Positions 4,999-5,907 of a stretch of 5,907 bases of DNA are shown piece after piece. The notes under the pieces are model-generated. The model was not told where the DNA came from, ran no database searches, and saw only the letters and a program-made list of their open reading frames with translations. Within the stretch, counting starts at the first letter, position 1; every line of letters begins with the position of its first letter. The stretch is taken from contig JAHDXX010000166.1 of NCBI GenBank assembly GCA_023384025.1, positions 1-5,907 on the forward strand. The letters run 5' to 3'. This DNA is from Sphingomonadaceae bacterium (lineage in GTDB: Bacteria > Pseudomonadota > Alphaproteobacteria > Sphingomonadales > Sphingomonadaceae). The position numbers were made by a program, and so were the translations under genes.

Positions 4999-5907
4999 CT
5001 GGTTTCGCGCTTGGCAGGCGGGTCCACCGTGATGTGGATCTGCTGCAGAGAGATAATCGCAACCCAGAACCCGATCACCGCCAGCGCGCTGGAGCCGAGC
5101 ACGGTGAAGGCTGCCCCTTTCAGCCCGTTCCAGTCCATTGCCACTTCAAGCAGTGCCAGCGCGAGCAGGGTGGGCACGGCGCGCACCAGGAATGCTGTGC
5201 CCGCCTTGCCTGCGGAAACAAGCAGCGATTCGAGGCTCGCCCCGACCAGCTCGATCGCCCCGGCAATGGCGAGGATCACCATTGCCCAGTAGACCACCCG
5301 GAATTCCGGCCCGGCAATCGCGACCAGCCCCCAGCGGCCGAAGAACAGCGCGAACAGCACCGCCAGCACACCCCCGACCAGCGCGATGTTGGCCATGCGC
5401 CGGGCAATGTCGTGCGCCGCTTCCTGCGCGTGGACCAGCTCGGGGTAGATCGCCTTTGACACCGTCTGCGCCAGTTGCACCAGTGCCTGGCCAAGCTGGG
5501 AAGCGACCCGGAAACCCCCGGCAAACGCTTCCCCGCCAATGGCGCCCACCAGCAGGATCATCACCTGCTTGCCCCCGACATTGAGGCTGCCGCTCATGTT
5601 GGTCGACCATACGAAGCGCCATGCGTCGGGGTAATCGCGCGGAATCCTGCGCAGGCTGATCTGCGAGAAATCAACCCGTTCGTGCCATGCTGCAGCCACC
5701 CACAGCGCGATTGCCACCGCAACTTCGGCGACCGCCCAGGCGATGATGAAGCCCAGCACCGTAGGCATGTAGACCGCCGCGACAATGGCGCCAATCGCCC
5801 GCACAATTGGTTGAACCGCCTCTGCCGCGGTCGCCCGGCCGAACTGGAAGCGCAGCCGCAGCAGGCCAGTGGGGGTCGATCGCATCGCCAGCAGCGACAC
5901 TACGCAA
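4995..5907 (-). CDS. Polysaccharide/lipid-linked oligosaccharide flippase (Wzx/MATE-type), C-terminal part
   Basis: About 304 codons are visible; the frame is open to the right edge, so the start lies outside the window. A GTG at 5900 is in frame, but family length (usually above 400 residues) argues it is internal. Numbered from that GTG, hydrophobic helices lie at about 28-46, 48-72, 112-135, 170-190, 202-222, 238-256 and 262-285. The stretch GGEAFAGGFRVASQLGQAL followed by VSKAIYPEL (122-155) matches the start of the second half of O-antigen/teichoic-acid transporter (Wzx-like) proteins, and a TPTGLLRLRF segment ends the first half. The role would be flipping an undecaprenyl-linked glycan across the inner membrane. 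The substrate cannot be told from sequence. It converges on the TPR gene with 10 bp between stops and shows no functional link to the redox operon. Confidence 0.8.
   Translation of the reverse strand, partial: CVVSLLAMRSTPTGLLRLRFQFGRATAAEAVQPIVRAIGAIVAAVYMPTVLGFIIAWAVAEVAVAIALWVAAAWHERVDFSQISLRRIPRDYPDAWRFVWSTNMSGSLNVGGKQVMILLVGAIGGEAFAGGFRVASQLGQALVQLAQTVSKAIYPELVHAQEAAHDIARRMANIALVGGVLAVLFALFFGRWGLVAIAGPEFRVVYWAMVILAIAGAIELVGASLESLLVSAGKAGTAFLVRAVPTLLALALLEVAMDWNGLKGAAFTVLGSSALAVIGFWVAIISLQQIHITVDPPAKRETS

Noticed and set aside
1..5907. CRISPR array, tRNA/rRNA genes or insertion-sequence ends
   Set aside because: No regularly spaced repeats, cloverleaf-like stretches, transposase frames or terminal inverted repeats were seen on either strand.

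Overview
The window is GC-rich with dense gene packing and strong G/C at third codon positions. The protein families (a CcmI/CycH-type TPR protein with an alphaproteobacterial-style C-terminus, an FHA-TM protein and an oxidoreductase fusion) fit an alphaproteobacterium, most likely of the Sphingomonadales. The lineage is inferred from remembered family resemblance, not from a marker gene.

Layout. Positions 3910 down to 1 (minus strand) hold a tight three-gene operon. First is an 831-residue fusion (3910-1415): a thioredoxin-reductase-like FAD/NAD(P) module, two cyclic-nucleotide-binding domains and a DmsB-like module with four cysteine quartets for [4Fe-4S] clusters. Second is a five-helix membrane protein (1415-546) with two HX13H helices, the arrangement of a diheme b-type cytochrome. 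Its start overlaps the previous stop by one base (TGATG). Third, 10 bp further on, is the start of a protein with an N-terminal FHA-like domain and one membrane helix (535-1), cut by the window edge. I expect, but cannot see, a periplasmic multiheme cytochrome c part beyond the edge.

A 117-bp divergent intergenic region (3911-4027) carries two copies of a composite repeat containing the palindrome GCAATTGC. To its right, on the plus strand, is a CcmI/CycH/NrfG-like TPR protein of cytochrome c maturation (4028-4984). Convergent with it is the C-terminal 300 or so residues of a Wzx/MATE-type polysaccharide flippase (5907-4995, minus). The two stop codons of this convergent pair lie at mirror positions in a perfect 18-bp inverted repeat.

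Working together (inference): NAD(P)H electrons would enter the cytoplasmic flavin, pass along the four Fe-S clusters to the cytoplasm-side heme b, cross the membrane to the periplasm-side heme b, and leave through the FHA-anchored protein. The two cNMP domains and the FHA domain put signal-type inputs directly on the electron-transfer proteins. The divergent CcmI-like gene would help mature c-type cytochromes. This candidate signal-gated transmembrane electron-transfer chain is the most interesting content. The flippase looks unrelated.
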